Assembly (NCBI GenBank): GCA_040775095.1
Contig: JAXGTD010000049.1
Span: 1 to 26,322 of the forward strand
Source of the DNA: JAXGTD01 sp040775095
GTDB taxonomy: Bacteria; Pseudomonadota; Gammaproteobacteria; Chromatiales; Chromatiaceae
Reading direction: 5' to 3'
DNA length: 26,322 nt
Position numbers and translations under genes: made by a program
Part shown: one piece after another, positions 1 through 8,514 of the stretch
Layout of the letters: each line of letters starts with the position of its first letter
How positions within the stretch are numbered: position 1 is the stretch's first letter
The notes under the pieces: model-generated
What the model was told of the DNA's origin: nothing
What the model saw: only the letters and a program-made list of their open reading frames with translations
The model's database searches: none

Positions 1-81
1 GCCCCCCCGCCCCGCGCGGGCGGCCCCCCCCCCCCCGCCGCGCGGCCGCCCCCCCCCCCCGGGGCGGGGGGGGCGGCCCCC
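1..81. other. G/C-only low-complexity contig end
   Basis: The first 81 bases consist only of G and C, mainly runs of up to about 14 C and 8 G. The first A is at position 82. Normal sequence resumes shortly before the first gene at 122. No coding or regulatory meaning can be read from it. The likeliest explanation is a low-quality read end or misassembly at the contig edge, so the true upstream region of the ABC transporter operon is probably not represented here. Confidence 0.75.
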
Positions 82-121
82 ACGGCGGCTCTCGACAAGG
101 CAAGACCAGGGTCACCGCAAC

Positions 122-1018
122 TTGACCACCCCGACCGAATCCCAGGTGATCGAGGCCCGGGATCTGAAGAAACAGTTTCCGGGCGTGCTTGCCGTCGACG
201 GCATCAGCTTCGCCGTGGGCCGCGGCCAGTGCTTCGGGCTGCTCGGTCCGAATGGTGCCGGCAAGACCACCACGCTCGAGATGCTGGAGGGTATTCAGGA
301 TCCCAGCTCCGGGAGCGTGCTGTTCGAAGGCCGGCCGCTCGACGCCGGCTACCGCGAGGCGGTCGGGATCCAGTTTCAGGCCACCGCGCTGCAGGACTTT
401 CAGACGGTTGGCGAGACGCTCAGCATGTTCTCCAGCCTCTACCGCAGGCGCGCCGAGCGCTCTGAGCTGATCCGCCTGTGCCACCTCGGCGATATCCTCG
501 AGCGCGACACCCGCAAGCTCTCCGGCGGCCAGCGTCAGCGGCTATTGCTCGCCATCGCGCTGGTCAACGATCCCTCCCTGCTCTTCCTCGACGAGCCGAC
601 CACGGGCCTGGATCCGCAGGCGCGCCGGAATTTCTGGGGTCTCATCGAGACCGTGCGGGCCCGCGGTAAGACCATCGTGTTGACCACCCACTACATGGAA
701 GAGGCGCAACGGCTCTGTGATCAGATCGCCATTGTCGACCGCGGGCGCATCATCGCGCACGGCGCACCCATGGAACTGATCCGAGAGCATTTTCCTGCCG
801 CCATCATCCGATTGCCAAGCGCCGCGTGGCCGGCCACCGCGCCGCTTCCCGACGATGCCGAGGAGCGCGACGGCACCATCGAGCTCTATACCGACGAGGT
901 CTCTCCGCTGCTCGAACACCTGGAGCGCATCGGCGCGTCGCTCACGGCGCTGCGCGTCGAGACACCCAGCCTGGAAGACCTTTTTCTGCGGCTCACGGGC
1001 CACCGGCTGAGGACCTAG
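122..1018 (+). CDS. ABC-2 type exporter, ATP-binding protein
   Basis: This is the cytoplasmic ATPase that powers export by the permease encoded next to it. All motifs are intact in the 298-residue product: Walker A GPNGAGKT at 42-49, a Q-loop around Gln84-86, the signature LSGGQ at 133-137, Walker B LLFLDE at 153-158, and the switch histidine at 190. After about residue 215 comes a C-terminal extension ending in a PSLEDLFL-type segment, typical of ATPases that pair with ABC-2 permeases (NatA/YadG/DrrA-like). The start used is TTG at 122 with only a weak AGGG upstream; a GTG at 146 is an alternative. The upstream region is compromised by the G/C-only contig end. The permease follows after 3 bases, so the two are one operon. 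The substrate cannot be read from sequence. Confidence 0.93.
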   Translation: MTTPTESQVIEARDLKKQFPGVLAVDGISFAVGRGQCFGLLGPNGAGKTTTLEMLEGIQDPSSGSVLFEGRPLDAGYREAVGIQFQATALQDFQTVGETLSMFSSLYRRRAERSELIRLCHLGDILERDTRKLSGGQRQRLLLAIALVNDPSLLFLDEPTTGLDPQARRNFWGLIETVRARGKTIVLTTHYMEEAQRLCDQIAIVDRGRIIAHGAPMELIREHFPAAIIRLPSAAWPATAPLPDDAEERDGTIELYTDEVSPLLEHLERIGASLTALRVETPSLEDLFLRLTGHRLRT

Positions 1019-1021
1019 GCA

Positions 1022-2038
1022 ATGTGGCAGCGCATCGCGGCGGTGTTCATCGCGCGCAACCGCGAGTTCTATCGCGACAAGGCCGGCCTGAGCTGGAACG
1101 TCGTCATGCCGGTCATGATGATCGTCGCGTTCGCGTTCATCTTCAGCGGCGAGCCCAAGGCCCTGTTCAAGGTGGGTCTGATCGCGCCCCCGGGGGTCGC
1201 GGCACAGAACACGCCGTTCCTCGCGACCCGATACATCGGGTTTGTGCCATTCCACGAACCGCGGGATGCCATCGGCAAGGTTGCGCACCATCAACTCGAC
1301 CTGCTGCTGGACCTGCGCGGGACACCGGCGTACTGGGTCAACCCGGAATCACCGAATGGCTACCTGGTCGAGCGGCTGTTGCTCGCCGACCACGCACTCG
1401 GCGACGCACCGCCGCAGCGCCGGACCGTCACCGGCGATGCGCTGAGCTACGCCGACTGGGCCCTGCCGGGCGTCCTGGCCATGAACGTGATGTTCTCCAG
1501 CCTCTGGGGCGTGGGCTGGGTGGTGGTGCGCTACCGGAAAAACGGCGTCCTGCGTCGGCTCAAGGCAACACCCTTGAGCCCGTTCGAATTCCTCAGCGCC
1601 CAGGTGCTGTCGCGCCTCGTCGTCGTGCTCAGCTCCAGTACCGTCGTCTTCGTCGGCGCCACGCTGGTGCTGGACTTCCCAATGCGTGGCTCCTATGCGG
1701 CGCTGCTCCTGGTCTATACGGCGGGCGCCCTGTGCATGATCAGTCTCGGCCTCGGCGTGGCCGCGCGACTGCGGACCGAGGAGCTGGCCGATGGCGTACT
1801 GAATCTGATGTCCTGGCCGATGCTGCTGCTCTCTGGTGTCTGGTTCTCGATGGAAGGCACCAGCCCCGCGGCCCAGGCGCTCTCGCAACTGATGCCGCTG
1901 ACCCATCTCGTCAATGCCGCCCGGGACATCATGATCGACGGCGCAGGCATCGCCGATGTTCTGCCGGAGGTGGCACTGCTGCTGGGGTTCGCGCTGACCC
2001 TTCTCGCCGCCGCCGCATGGATGTTCCGCTGGGAGTAG
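1022..2038 (+). CDS. ABC-2 type exporter, permease protein
   Basis: This inner-membrane subunit partners the preceding ATPase. The 338-residue protein has the ABC-2 layout: a first membrane span at about 24-42, a large extracytoplasmic segment at about 43-145, and then spans at about 147-170, 195-217, 224-248, 258-275 and 314-333. The loop after the second span (RYRKNGVLRRLKATPLS, 170-186) is the usual coupling-helix region that contacts the ATPase. The NLMSWPMLLLSG segment and the later PLTHLVNAAR motif are characteristic of the family. The ATG at 1022 is preceded by GAGG about 9 bases upstream, overlapping the end of the ATPase gene. Candidate substrates for such pairs include drugs, lipids or polysaccharides, and nothing here decides between them. 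The gene ends convergent with lptF. Confidence 0.9.
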   Translation: MWQRIAAVFIARNREFYRDKAGLSWNVVMPVMMIVAFAFIFSGEPKALFKVGLIAPPGVAAQNTPFLATRYIGFVPFHEPRDAIGKVAHHQLDLLLDLRGTPAYWVNPESPNGYLVERLLLADHALGDAPPQRRTVTGDALSYADWALPGVLAMNVMFSSLWGVGWVVVRYRKNGVLRRLKATPLSPFEFLSAQVLSRLVVVLSSSTVVFVGATLVLDFPMRGSYAALLLVYTAGALCMISLGLGVAARLRTEELADGVLNLMSWPMLLLSGVWFSMEGTSPAAQALSQLMPLTHLVNAARDIMIDGAGIADVLPEVALLLGFALTLLAAAAWMFRWE

Positions 2039-2092
2039 GCGCCCCCACGCCCCGGACCCGATGCCGCCGAATCGCTGCGTTGCCGACGCGGG

Positions 2093-2126
2093 GCCCCTGC
2101 CGGCAGTGGATCGATGCAACAGGGGC
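2093..2126. terminator. Inverted repeat between convergent genes
   Basis: GCCCCTG at 2093-2099 and its complement CAGGGGC at 2120-2126 form a 7-bp stem with a 20-base loop. It lies in the 143-base gap between the convergent permease and lptF genes. There is no T-run and the loop is long, so this is only a weak candidate for a bidirectional terminator. Nothing else is recognisable in the gap. Confidence 0.2.
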
Positions 2127-2181
2127 TCGCGGACCCAAGCGCACCGACCAGGCCCGGCCTCCCCCGTCGCCAGCCACGGAT

Positions 2182-3273
2182 CTATCGGCGCAGCAGACGC
2201 TTGAGCCAATAGCTTTCGGGGAGCAGCACCGCGTACACCATGGCGACCACCAGCACCTGATACCAGAGGGTGCCGATCCATGCCGGCGTCACGCTGTTCC
2301 CCATCCAGTTTTCCGCCAGTCCCTGCAGATTGAAAAACGCGAAATACGCGAAGAAGGCAAGAAACATCCGCCCCGCGCCGCCCTGTCGCGGCGACAGCGT
2401 CGTGAGCGGAATGGCGAGCAGCGCCAGCGCGAAAATCGCCGCGGGGCTCGCAAGCCGATGTTGAATCTCGACCCGGTCCGGCAACCAGTCGGAGCGCAAC
2501 AGGACGCTCGTCGCCTGACTCGCCCGTCGGCGACGCATCCCCTCTACGGCGGCATCGGCCTCCTCGAGGTTGAGCTGGTAGCGGGCGAAATCCGCGATGC
2601 CATAGTCCGCCTCGCCGGGGGCGCCGTCGTAGCGTCGCCCCGCCTCGAGCACCACCGAGCGCTCGCCGGTGGCCGGCGCCTCCTGATAGTAGGCCTTCTC
2701 GCTGAGTACCAGGATCGGCTGATCCCCGCGCCGGTCTTGCACGAAGACGTCACGAAAACGCCGACCCTCATCGATCGCCGAGGCGTAGAACGTCACGCGA
2801 CCGCCCTCCTGCTGATAGAAGCGTCCGGCCTGAAGCCCGGCGATCTGGGTGACCTTTTCCTTCTGCATCTCGCGAATCTGCTGAATCTGGGTCGATGCAA
2901 AGGGCTGCAACTGAAGGGAAAAGACCGCGGCGATCAGCGACAACGGCAGGGTGCAATAGATCAACGCGCGATAGATACGCATCGGCCCGAGCCCACAGGC
3001 GTGCAACGCGATCAGCTCGCTGTCGCGCGCCATGCGCCCGAGGGTCACGAGCACGGCGATAAAGAACGCGGGAGGGAGAAGGCTCGAGGTGTCACGCAGG
3101 ATCTGAAAACCGAGGAACCGGAGCACGATGTCCCCATTCAACGCGCCAACGTTGACCTCCTCGAGCGTGCGCAGGAACAGCATGCTGCTCATCACCATCA
3201 GCAGCGTTGCCATGATGGCGGTGAAGACCTTCGTGATCTCAGCGAGAAAATAGCGGTCGATGACGGTGAGCAT
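2182..3273 (-). CDS. lptF: LPS export ABC transporter permease LptF
   Basis: LptF is one of the two membrane subunits of LptB2FG, the inner-membrane motor that extracts lipopolysaccharide and feeds it to the LptC-LptA-LptD bridge. The 363-residue product has the family architecture: spans at about 15-35, 58-80 and 103-122, a periplasmic jellyroll domain at about 125-270, then spans at about 275-293, 305-322 and 335-353. Family-typical segments include the coupling helix ARDSELIALHACGLGPMRIYR (82-102) and RFYQQEGGRVTFYASA in the jellyroll. A -10-like TACAAT lies on the minus strand at 3302-3307, so it may have its own promoter. The regulator gene upstream ends 59 bases away on the same strand. 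Unusually, lptG does not follow: the next gene downstream is the convergent ABC-2 permease. Confidence 0.93.
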   Translation of the reverse strand: MLTVIDRYFLAEITKVFTAIMATLLMVMSSMLFLRTLEEVNVGALNGDIVLRFLGFQILRDTSSLLPPAFFIAVLVTLGRMARDSELIALHACGLGPMRIYRALIYCTLPLSLIAAVFSLQLQPFASTQIQQIREMQKEKVTQIAGLQAGRFYQQEGGRVTFYASAIDEGRRFRDVFVQDRRGDQPILVLSEKAYYQEAPATGERSVVLEAGRRYDGAPGEADYGIADFARYQLNLEEADAAVEGMRRRRASQATSVLLRSDWLPDRVEIQHRLASPAAIFALALLAIPLTTLSPRQGGAGRMFLAFFAYFAFFNLQGLAENWMGNSVTPAWIGTLWYQVLVVAMVYAVLLPESYWLKRLLRR

Positions 3274-3332
3274 GGCGATCCCGCAAGGCTGTCAAACCGC
3301 TATTGTATGGCCGGCGCACGCACCCGGCCCGT

Positions 3333-3722
3333 CTACTCCGCGCTCGAGTCCGCGACGCACACGGCGGTGGCCGCGGCGAGCGTGATGCCCCGTCCACGGT
3401 CATCACTGGCACGAAAATACTCCACCAGACGTTCTTCTTCCTCGCTCAGCGGCGTCTGATCCTCCAGGCACAAGAGGTAGGCCGGCGACAGGCCCCGCCC
3501 GAGGGTCTCGGCCAAGATGAGCGCCTCTTCTAGGCCAAGACGGCGCAGACCCTGTTCGTAGTTGCTGATGCGCGACTTCGACAGCCGCGCGCCGGTGCGC
3601 TCCGACAACCCGCTGAGGCTCAATTGCTGCTCGTGCCGTGCCGCACGCAGGCGGCGGCCAATACGGGCGTTCAGGGTCTTCAGGCGCCGCCCCCCCTGTT
3701 GCTCGTCCGTCGATGAAGTCAT
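3333..3722 (-). CDS. XRE/Cro-type helix-turn-helix regulator
   Basis: A small DNA-binding protein of 129 residues. Residues about 16-78 form a Cro/CI-type helix-turn-helix domain (IGRRLRAARHEQQLSLSGLS, then RISNYEQGLRRLG), followed by LSPAYLLCLEDQTPLS and a C-terminal helix EEEERLVEYFRASDDRGR of the kind seen in single-domain XRE repressors. I place the start at the ATG at 3722 because the minus strand reads GGAGGT seven bases upstream, an almost perfect ribosome site. The longer open frame to 3890 adds 56 residues with no domain character. It is co-directional with lptF, so the two could be co-transcribed, but the target genes are unknown. Autoregulation is common in this family. Confidence 0.87.
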   Translation of the reverse strand: MTSSTDEQQGGRRLKTLNARIGRRLRAARHEQQLSLSGLSERTGARLSKSRISNYEQGLRRLGLEEALILAETLGRGLSPAYLLCLEDQTPLSEEEERLVEYFRASDDRGRGITLAAATAVCVADSSAE

Positions 3723-3902
3723 CGGGTTTACCTCCGTCAAGCCGCTGCTCGAACCGCAGCGCCCCGCACCGTCATGATTGCGTCGAATCCGACCCACCCC
3801 TGGGAAACGCCGCCGTTGGTCGTCGCCCGGACACCAACATGTTGTTTCCACAAGACTTGGGCCACTCCCGGCGATGCCAAACAAAACCATCGCCCGATCA
3901 TT

Positions 3903-3933
3903 ATCTTACCGTTTCTTGCCGCCTTGATTCCAA
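3903..3933 (-). promoter_or_regulatory. Possible promoter of the XRE regulator gene
   Basis: On the minus strand, TTGGAA (3928-3933) and TAAGAT (3903-3908) are separated by 19 bases, about 180 bases upstream of the regulator start. This sits in the most AT-rich part of an otherwise featureless gap (3723-4339). The spacer is longer than ideal, so this is a weak call. I see no gene, RNA or repeat in the rest of the gap. Confidence 0.22.
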
Positions 3934-4339
3934 CCTCTCTTGCGCACGGGCCGTGTCGAGGAGAGGGTCGGCGGCAGACAACCGGTTCGGCGCAAATGCG
4001 ACCGGCTGGGTCAGGAATGGTCCAGCACTGTCGGTTGCCCCGGTGATCGAACGTGAAGCGAGAGACCCTCCGTGTTCTCCGGTCGCAAGCGCGCCGTGGC
4101 AGGAAGGCATCCCGATCAACCTCTCGGCGCCCGTTACAGAAACGCCGATGAACGGCGCCTGCCCTCCTGGCCACGGAAGGGCTCGCATGTTCGAGCCCTG
4201 CAAGCGCCTGGAAATGGGGCACTCCGCGAGTCGCGTCTCGCGAACGCTTCGAACCGCTTCGCGCGGCGGCGCGACCTGTCAGGTCATCGAAAGGTCCACG
4301 CCAGCCGTGCGCGCCCCCGCGCACCGCCGCGGTTGGGAA

Positions 4340-7300
4340 TCAGGCCGCGCGGCGCGATTCGACCTCCTCTGCCTGCCGGACCGGTTGCAAGGGATCCGCG
4401 CCGAGCGTACCGACCAGCGCATCCAGATAGGCAGGGTCCTGCACGGTCGCGAGCCAGGCCTTGCCGCGCTCCAGGCGCGCGGTGGCGTCCAGCCGATCGG
4501 CCTCATCGGCATAGTGGCTGAGCTCGAGGAACTGCTGGAGATTGAACACCAGGCGCCGGGCGAGCTGCACATCGCGCTGCTGCTTGACCTCCAGGCGTTC
4601 GCGGTACCAATCCGATGCCAGCAGGGAAGCGCGTGAGAACAGCCCCCGGACGAGTGGGTCGTGGATGGCCCGCCCCTGATAGTGCCCCTCGGCCATAATG
4701 TGGATCAGGGCCTTCAGCGGCGGACAGGCGTCATCGATACTGCCGTCGTCCAGATAGCGCCTGGCGACCCGCTGCTGGGCCTCGCAGATGTTCTCGACAC
4801 CGTCCACGAACACATCGAGGTCCTGCCGCTCCGGGCGCAGGATATCCGGGGTGAAGACCGCCTGGGGGTTATCGAAGATCTTACCCAGGAAATGGGCAAC
4901 GAAGCGTTCGGTGATGCGATAGCCGAGCCGGCTCGCCAGCACCGTGCGGCCCCGGTGCTGGAAGTCCTCGATCGGCTCCAGATAGCCGTTCCCGATCAGA
5001 TACCCGGGGTCGCGCTCCTGCTGCGAGAGGCGCGCCCAGATCTCGGGAATCAGGAGCGACACGTCGTGCGCCACCCTCAGATCTGGCCCGATGTGTCCGG
5101 CCGAGCTGGAAAAGCCCGCGTAGCCTGTCAGGATGTAGGAGACCAGGGCGTTGTTGAGGTCCACCGTGGGTCGCAGGGCATTGAACGGGGCCTTCGTGAG
5201 CGCGCCCTCGCTGCCGGCACCGGTAGTCGACGGGGACTTGCCGGTCAGCGAGCAGATGAAGTCCATGAACAGCTCGGGCAGTTCCTGATAGTGGATCGGA
5301 TTGTACACGGCCAGGGCGCGCACACCCGGTTCCGGCGGATTGTTGCGCCGCCCGGTGAGGACCGCATCCACCGGATTGCATACGGGGCGATCCAGGGGCA
5401 GCTTGCGATGGAACCGGGCCCCGATCTGGGCGACGTAGCCACGCACCGGATTGACCAGATCCGGGCGGACCTGGAGATAGCGCGGATTCTTCGAGGGCTT
5501 ACCGTCGACCAGCCGCGGCTGGGCGGATGAGACGACGGGGACCCCGTCCCGCGCCGCCCGCTCCAGACGCTCGCGCATGGGCGGCGTGAACTTCCCCAGG
5601 GTCAGCACATCGTGCAGCACCGCGTCCAGGCTATCGGCCTCGAGCGGCTCGAAATTGGCCATGAAATTTCCGGGGCTGGCCATCTCCAACTCGGTCTGCT
5701 TGTCGAAACCGGGGATGATGGCGTCATCGGGGCGCTGGAACAGCCGATACTCGCAGTTCTTGGTCAGCTTGACACTGTGCCCGCCCCCCGCACTGGCGGC
5801 ACCGCAGCCGTCGACGTAGCCGGCCGGGATGACCACCGACGCGGTGATGTCATCCTCCATCTGCACCTTTTCGGCCGCGATGAAGTCCTGACGCAACTTG
5901 AAGGTCCGCCACTTGTTCTGCAGGTCGAACCCCACCCGCAGGTACGACGCCACGATGCGCCGATCGTAGGCCTTGAGCTCGTGGCCCGGCGCCCCGTCGA
6001 CCTCATCGACGGAGAAGTACTCGCGCCAGGCGTCACCCCACTCCCGGCGATACAGACGTTTGATCATGAACGTCAGCGCCAGCAGGCGCGGCGGAATCGC
6101 CTGCAGCCAGGCGTTGAACTCCGGGGTGTAGCTCGGCGACGGGGTCAGCAGCTTGATCACCGACCCGAGACTGCGCTCGGGCGAGAGCGGCTTGCGGGTC
6201 GGATCGCGGTCCTCGCCCTCGAAGCCAGGCAGGAAACGGTCGCAATAGTCCCGGTCGAAGATCTCCTGCACCCGGTCCAGATCCTTTTGCAGATCATCGA
6301 CAAAGATCGGGCCATAGAGCACGGCATCGTCCAGCGATTTGGAGATCTCGGACTTGCCACCCCCGGAGACGGTGCAGGGCTTATGGCAGAAGGTCCCCTC
6401 GGGCCGCGTGCCGATCAGCCGCCAGGACGGTGCACCCGGATGCCGCTGCATCTCGATGCGGTAGCCGTTTGGCTGGACATAGATCTTGCCCGGCTGCAGT
6501 CGGATGGAACGGACCTCACCAGCCTGCTCCCAGGTCACGCGCTGGGCATTGAGGTCCATGCGCAGGGCCTGCGGGACGTAGAGGACATCGGCAAAGCGCT
6601 TGTCGATGCCATAGCCCTCCGGCTGCAGGTCCATGAGGGAGCCGTAGCGCTCGAGCACCTCGGCAAAGGAGTAGCCGGGCTCGCGGCTATGGCTGCCGGC
6701 GCCAAATTCCTCACCGTGATTCATCCGCGGGAAGGCGAGCGCCCCGCCGGCGTGCTCCTCTTCCGCGAGTCCGAACAGGTTGGCGGCGAAGCTGATCTGG
6801 GTCTTCACCTCCTTCTTGCAGTAGCCGAAGTAGTTGTCGGCCAGCATCGTCACAATCACCCCCGACGCGTCCCGCGCCGTCAGCTTGAAGGCCTGGCCAC
6901 CGTTGTAGCGCTCCTCGGGGTCGCGCCAGCACATGCCGTCGTCGCGCTGGCGCGCGGTGGCGTGATCCCAATGCGGCAGTCCCAGCTCGCGCTTGGTCAG
7001 CCGGGTCAGGTGCGGGGCCAGCAGGACGCAGCCGGTGTGCCCCGACCAGTGGTCGACATCGAGTGCAGCATCGAACTCTGCCAGATGGGGATTGCCACCG
7101 TTGCCGAAGATGCTTTCGACAAAGTCCAGGTTGGACACCAGATTGCCGGGCGCGAAGAAGCGGATCTCCATCGTCTTCTCGGGCTGGAATCCAGGCACCT
7201 CGGGGCAGATCACCGGACGCAGCAACAGCGACACGAACATTCGCGCCGGCCGCTCCTGATTGGCGGCGAACGGGATCGTCAACAGATCCGCCGGGGGATC

Positions 7301-7858
7301 GAGCGCCGCCTCCAGCATGCGCGCGAAGACCGCCTTCGGCACCGCCTTCTTGTCGCCCGGGATCGGCAGGCCGCCCTCGGCGACGTGGAACGATCCGGCG
7401 GTCGTGCGCCGGTCGCTCGCCGGATTGTGCAGCACCCCTTGGGCAACCCGGTAGCTGGCGACGATGTCGGAATGGAAACGGTCGCTGTCGATGGGGATGG
7501 AGAGCTCCCGCGCCAAGCCATGGCGATCGAGGATGAAGGACTGGAATGGCAGGGTCGGCACCCGATCCAGCTCCAGCTCATGGAGGTAGCGGTTGAGAAA
7601 GTCCTGGATGCGTCGATCCACCGGGCAGTGATAGGACGAGAGCAGACGGTTCTTCTCCCGATAACTGAGCAGCAGGTCGTGGGCGATATCGATGAACTCG
7701 GCCGTCTCCCCCGTACCACACGAAGGCTGACCGGACGAAACCAGCTTGAGGTTGATATAGAGCTGCAACTTCTGCCGTTCTTCCACCGTCAGATCAGCGG
7801 AATAGTTGCCGGACGAAAGGGCACTCGGGTCGAGGCCTAGCTCGCGAATGGGGTCCAT
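4340..7858 (-). CDS. Large conserved protein, probable diphosphate-dependent PEP carboxykinase
   Basis: A 1172-residue protein (about 130 kDa) with no signal peptide or membrane span, so presumably cytoplasmic. I tentatively assign it to diphosphate-dependent phosphoenolpyruvate carboxykinase (EC 4.1.1.38), which interconverts oxaloacetate plus diphosphate with PEP, CO2 and phosphate. The grounds are the length, about twice that of GTP or ATP enzymes and matching that family, and my memory of its conserved blocks. Those here are DNYFGYCKKEVKTQIS (341-356), EEEHAGGALAFP (366-377), and a glycine-rich phosphate-loop-like TVSGGGKSEISKS (496-508). The ATG at 7858 (MDPIRELGLD) is chosen over the longer frame to 8062, whose extra 68 residues are low-complexity and unconserved-looking. 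The ribosome site is modest (AGGT about 13 bases upstream). The gene stands alone. The alternative is a conserved protein of unknown function; the assignment was not checked by alignment. Confidence 0.6.
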   Translation of the reverse strand: MDPIRELGLDPSALSSGNYSADLTVEERQKLQLYINLKLVSSGQPSCGTGETAEFIDIAHDLLLSYREKNRLLSSYHCPVDRRIQDFLNRYLHELELDRVPTLPFQSFILDRHGLARELSIPIDSDRFHSDIVASYRVAQGVLHNPASDRRTTAGSFHVAEGGLPIPGDKKAVPKAVFARMLEAALDPPADLLTIPFAANQERPARMFVSLLLRPVICPEVPGFQPEKTMEIRFFAPGNLVSNLDFVESIFGNGGNPHLAEFDAALDVDHWSGHTGCVLLAPHLTRLTKRELGLPHWDHATARQRDDGMCWRDPEERYNGGQAFKLTARDASGVIVTMLADNYFGYCKKEVKTQISFAANLFGLAEEEHAGGALAFPRMNHGEEFGAGSHSREPGYSFAEVLERYGSLMDLQPEGYGIDKRFADVLYVPQALRMDLNAQRVTWEQAGEVRSIRLQPGKIYVQPNGYRIEMQRHPGAPSWRLIGTRPEGTFCHKPCTVSGGGKSEISKSLDDAVLYGPIFVDDLQKDLDRVQEIFDRDYCDRFLPGFEGEDRDPTRKPLSPERSLGSVIKLLTPSPSYTPEFNAWLQAIPPRLLALTFMIKRLYRREWGDAWREYFSVDEVDGAPGHELKAYDRRIVASYLRVGFDLQNKWRTFKLRQDFIAAEKVQMEDDITASVVIPAGYVDGCGAASAGGGHSVKLTKNCEYRLFQRPDDAIIPGFDKQTELEMASPGNFMANFEPLEADSLDAVLHDVLTLGKFTPPMRERLERAARDGVPVVSSAQPRLVDGKPSKNPRYLQVRPDLVNPVRGYVAQIGARFHRKLPLDRPVCNPVDAVLTGRRNNPPEPGVRALAVYNPIHYQELPELFMDFICSLTGKSPSTTGAGSEGALTKAPFNALRPTVDLNNALVSYILTGYAGFSSSAGHIGPDLRVAHDVSLLIPEIWARLSQQERDPGYLIGNGYLEPIEDFQHRGRTVLASRLGYRITERFVAHFLGKIFDNPQAVFTPDILRPERQDLDVFVDGVENICEAQQRVARRYLDDGSIDDACPPLKALIHIMAEGHYQGRAIHDPLVRGLFSRASLLASDWYRERLEVKQQRDVQLARRLVFNLQQFLELSHYADEADRLDATARLERGKAWLATVQDPAYLDALVGTLGADPLQPVRQAEEVESRRAA

Positions 7859-8469
7859 CGTTTGGGCTACCTGGGGTGAGGCGGGGGATCTGGGCGAGGA
7901 TATTCTGGCCAAGTCTACAGCAATTCCCGCGCCATTCACTGCCTGTCGACCTGGCTCCGGCGGGGCGTCTCGGGGTGTCCCGGCCAACGCGAGGGCACCA
8001 AACGGGTGGCAACCGATGCCCCGCCAGGGCCTTGGCGCCGCTTGCCGGCCGGGGTGGCCCATCGACGGACCCTACCCCAGTGCCGGGATTCGCGGCGGCG
8101 AGTGCACGAGCGCGCACCTTCCCGGTGCAGACAGCACACCGCGGGGGGACCCATGGCGCATCCGGTGGCGGCTCGCCCCCGCGCAGGGCCGCTGACCGGC
8201 ACGCTCTGCCGCCCGTGCCACGACTTCCCGGCCGGCGCCTCGGCATCGCCGGGTCCCAGGCTCGGCTCCCGCTGCGCATCGAGCAGGCACCGGTCCGCGC
8301 CGACCGGCAAGACCGTGCGCCGCGGATGCCGGCGAGCACGGGTGCACCGCCTCAACCATGTACTGTCGGCACGGCGTGCTGCCCGGGATGAGCAGGGCGC
8401 CCCCGCTGGACCTGGCGCAGGCGTTCAGGCTTGGAGAGGCGGACAATCGGGCGGCCAAGACCACCGACT
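7859..8469. other. Gap without a recognisable gene
   Basis: This stretch lies between the start of the large carboxykinase-like gene and the end of the first RND operon. All six frames have open stretches because of the high GC, but none shows a plausible ribosome site, domain or conserved motif. It should contain the promoter of the carboxykinase-like gene, and the only locally AT-richer segment is near 7900-7930. I could not identify convincing -35 and -10 boxes. Confidence 0.5.
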
Positions 8470-8504
8470 GCAACGACTGCAACGACGGCGACGACGGCGA
8501 CGCC
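8470..8504. repeat. Short CGACGG/CAACGACTG tandem repeat
   Basis: Imperfect tandem units (two of GCAACGACT type, then CGACGG units) run from about 8470 to 8504, just past the stop codon of the first RND pump at 8515. It looks like a small triplet-based microsatellite, and it does not form a convincing hairpin. Confidence 0.6.
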
Positions 8505-8514
8505 AGGCCTTCGC

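Noticed and set aside
826..3459. 877-codon plus-strand open frame running across the ABC permease and lptF
   Set aside because: It overlaps three real genes in other frames or on the opposite strand, has no domain, and its composition (Arg/Ala/His-rich) is typical of high-GC shadow frames.
3723..4339. Possible tRNA or small RNA gene in the 617-base gap
   Set aside because: I found no cloverleaf-forming arms, conserved T-loop or strong terminator hairpin.
5612..7840. 742-codon plus-strand frame antisense to the carboxykinase-like gene
   Set aside because: Same antisense shadow effect; the minus-strand frame has the conserved blocks and plausible start.
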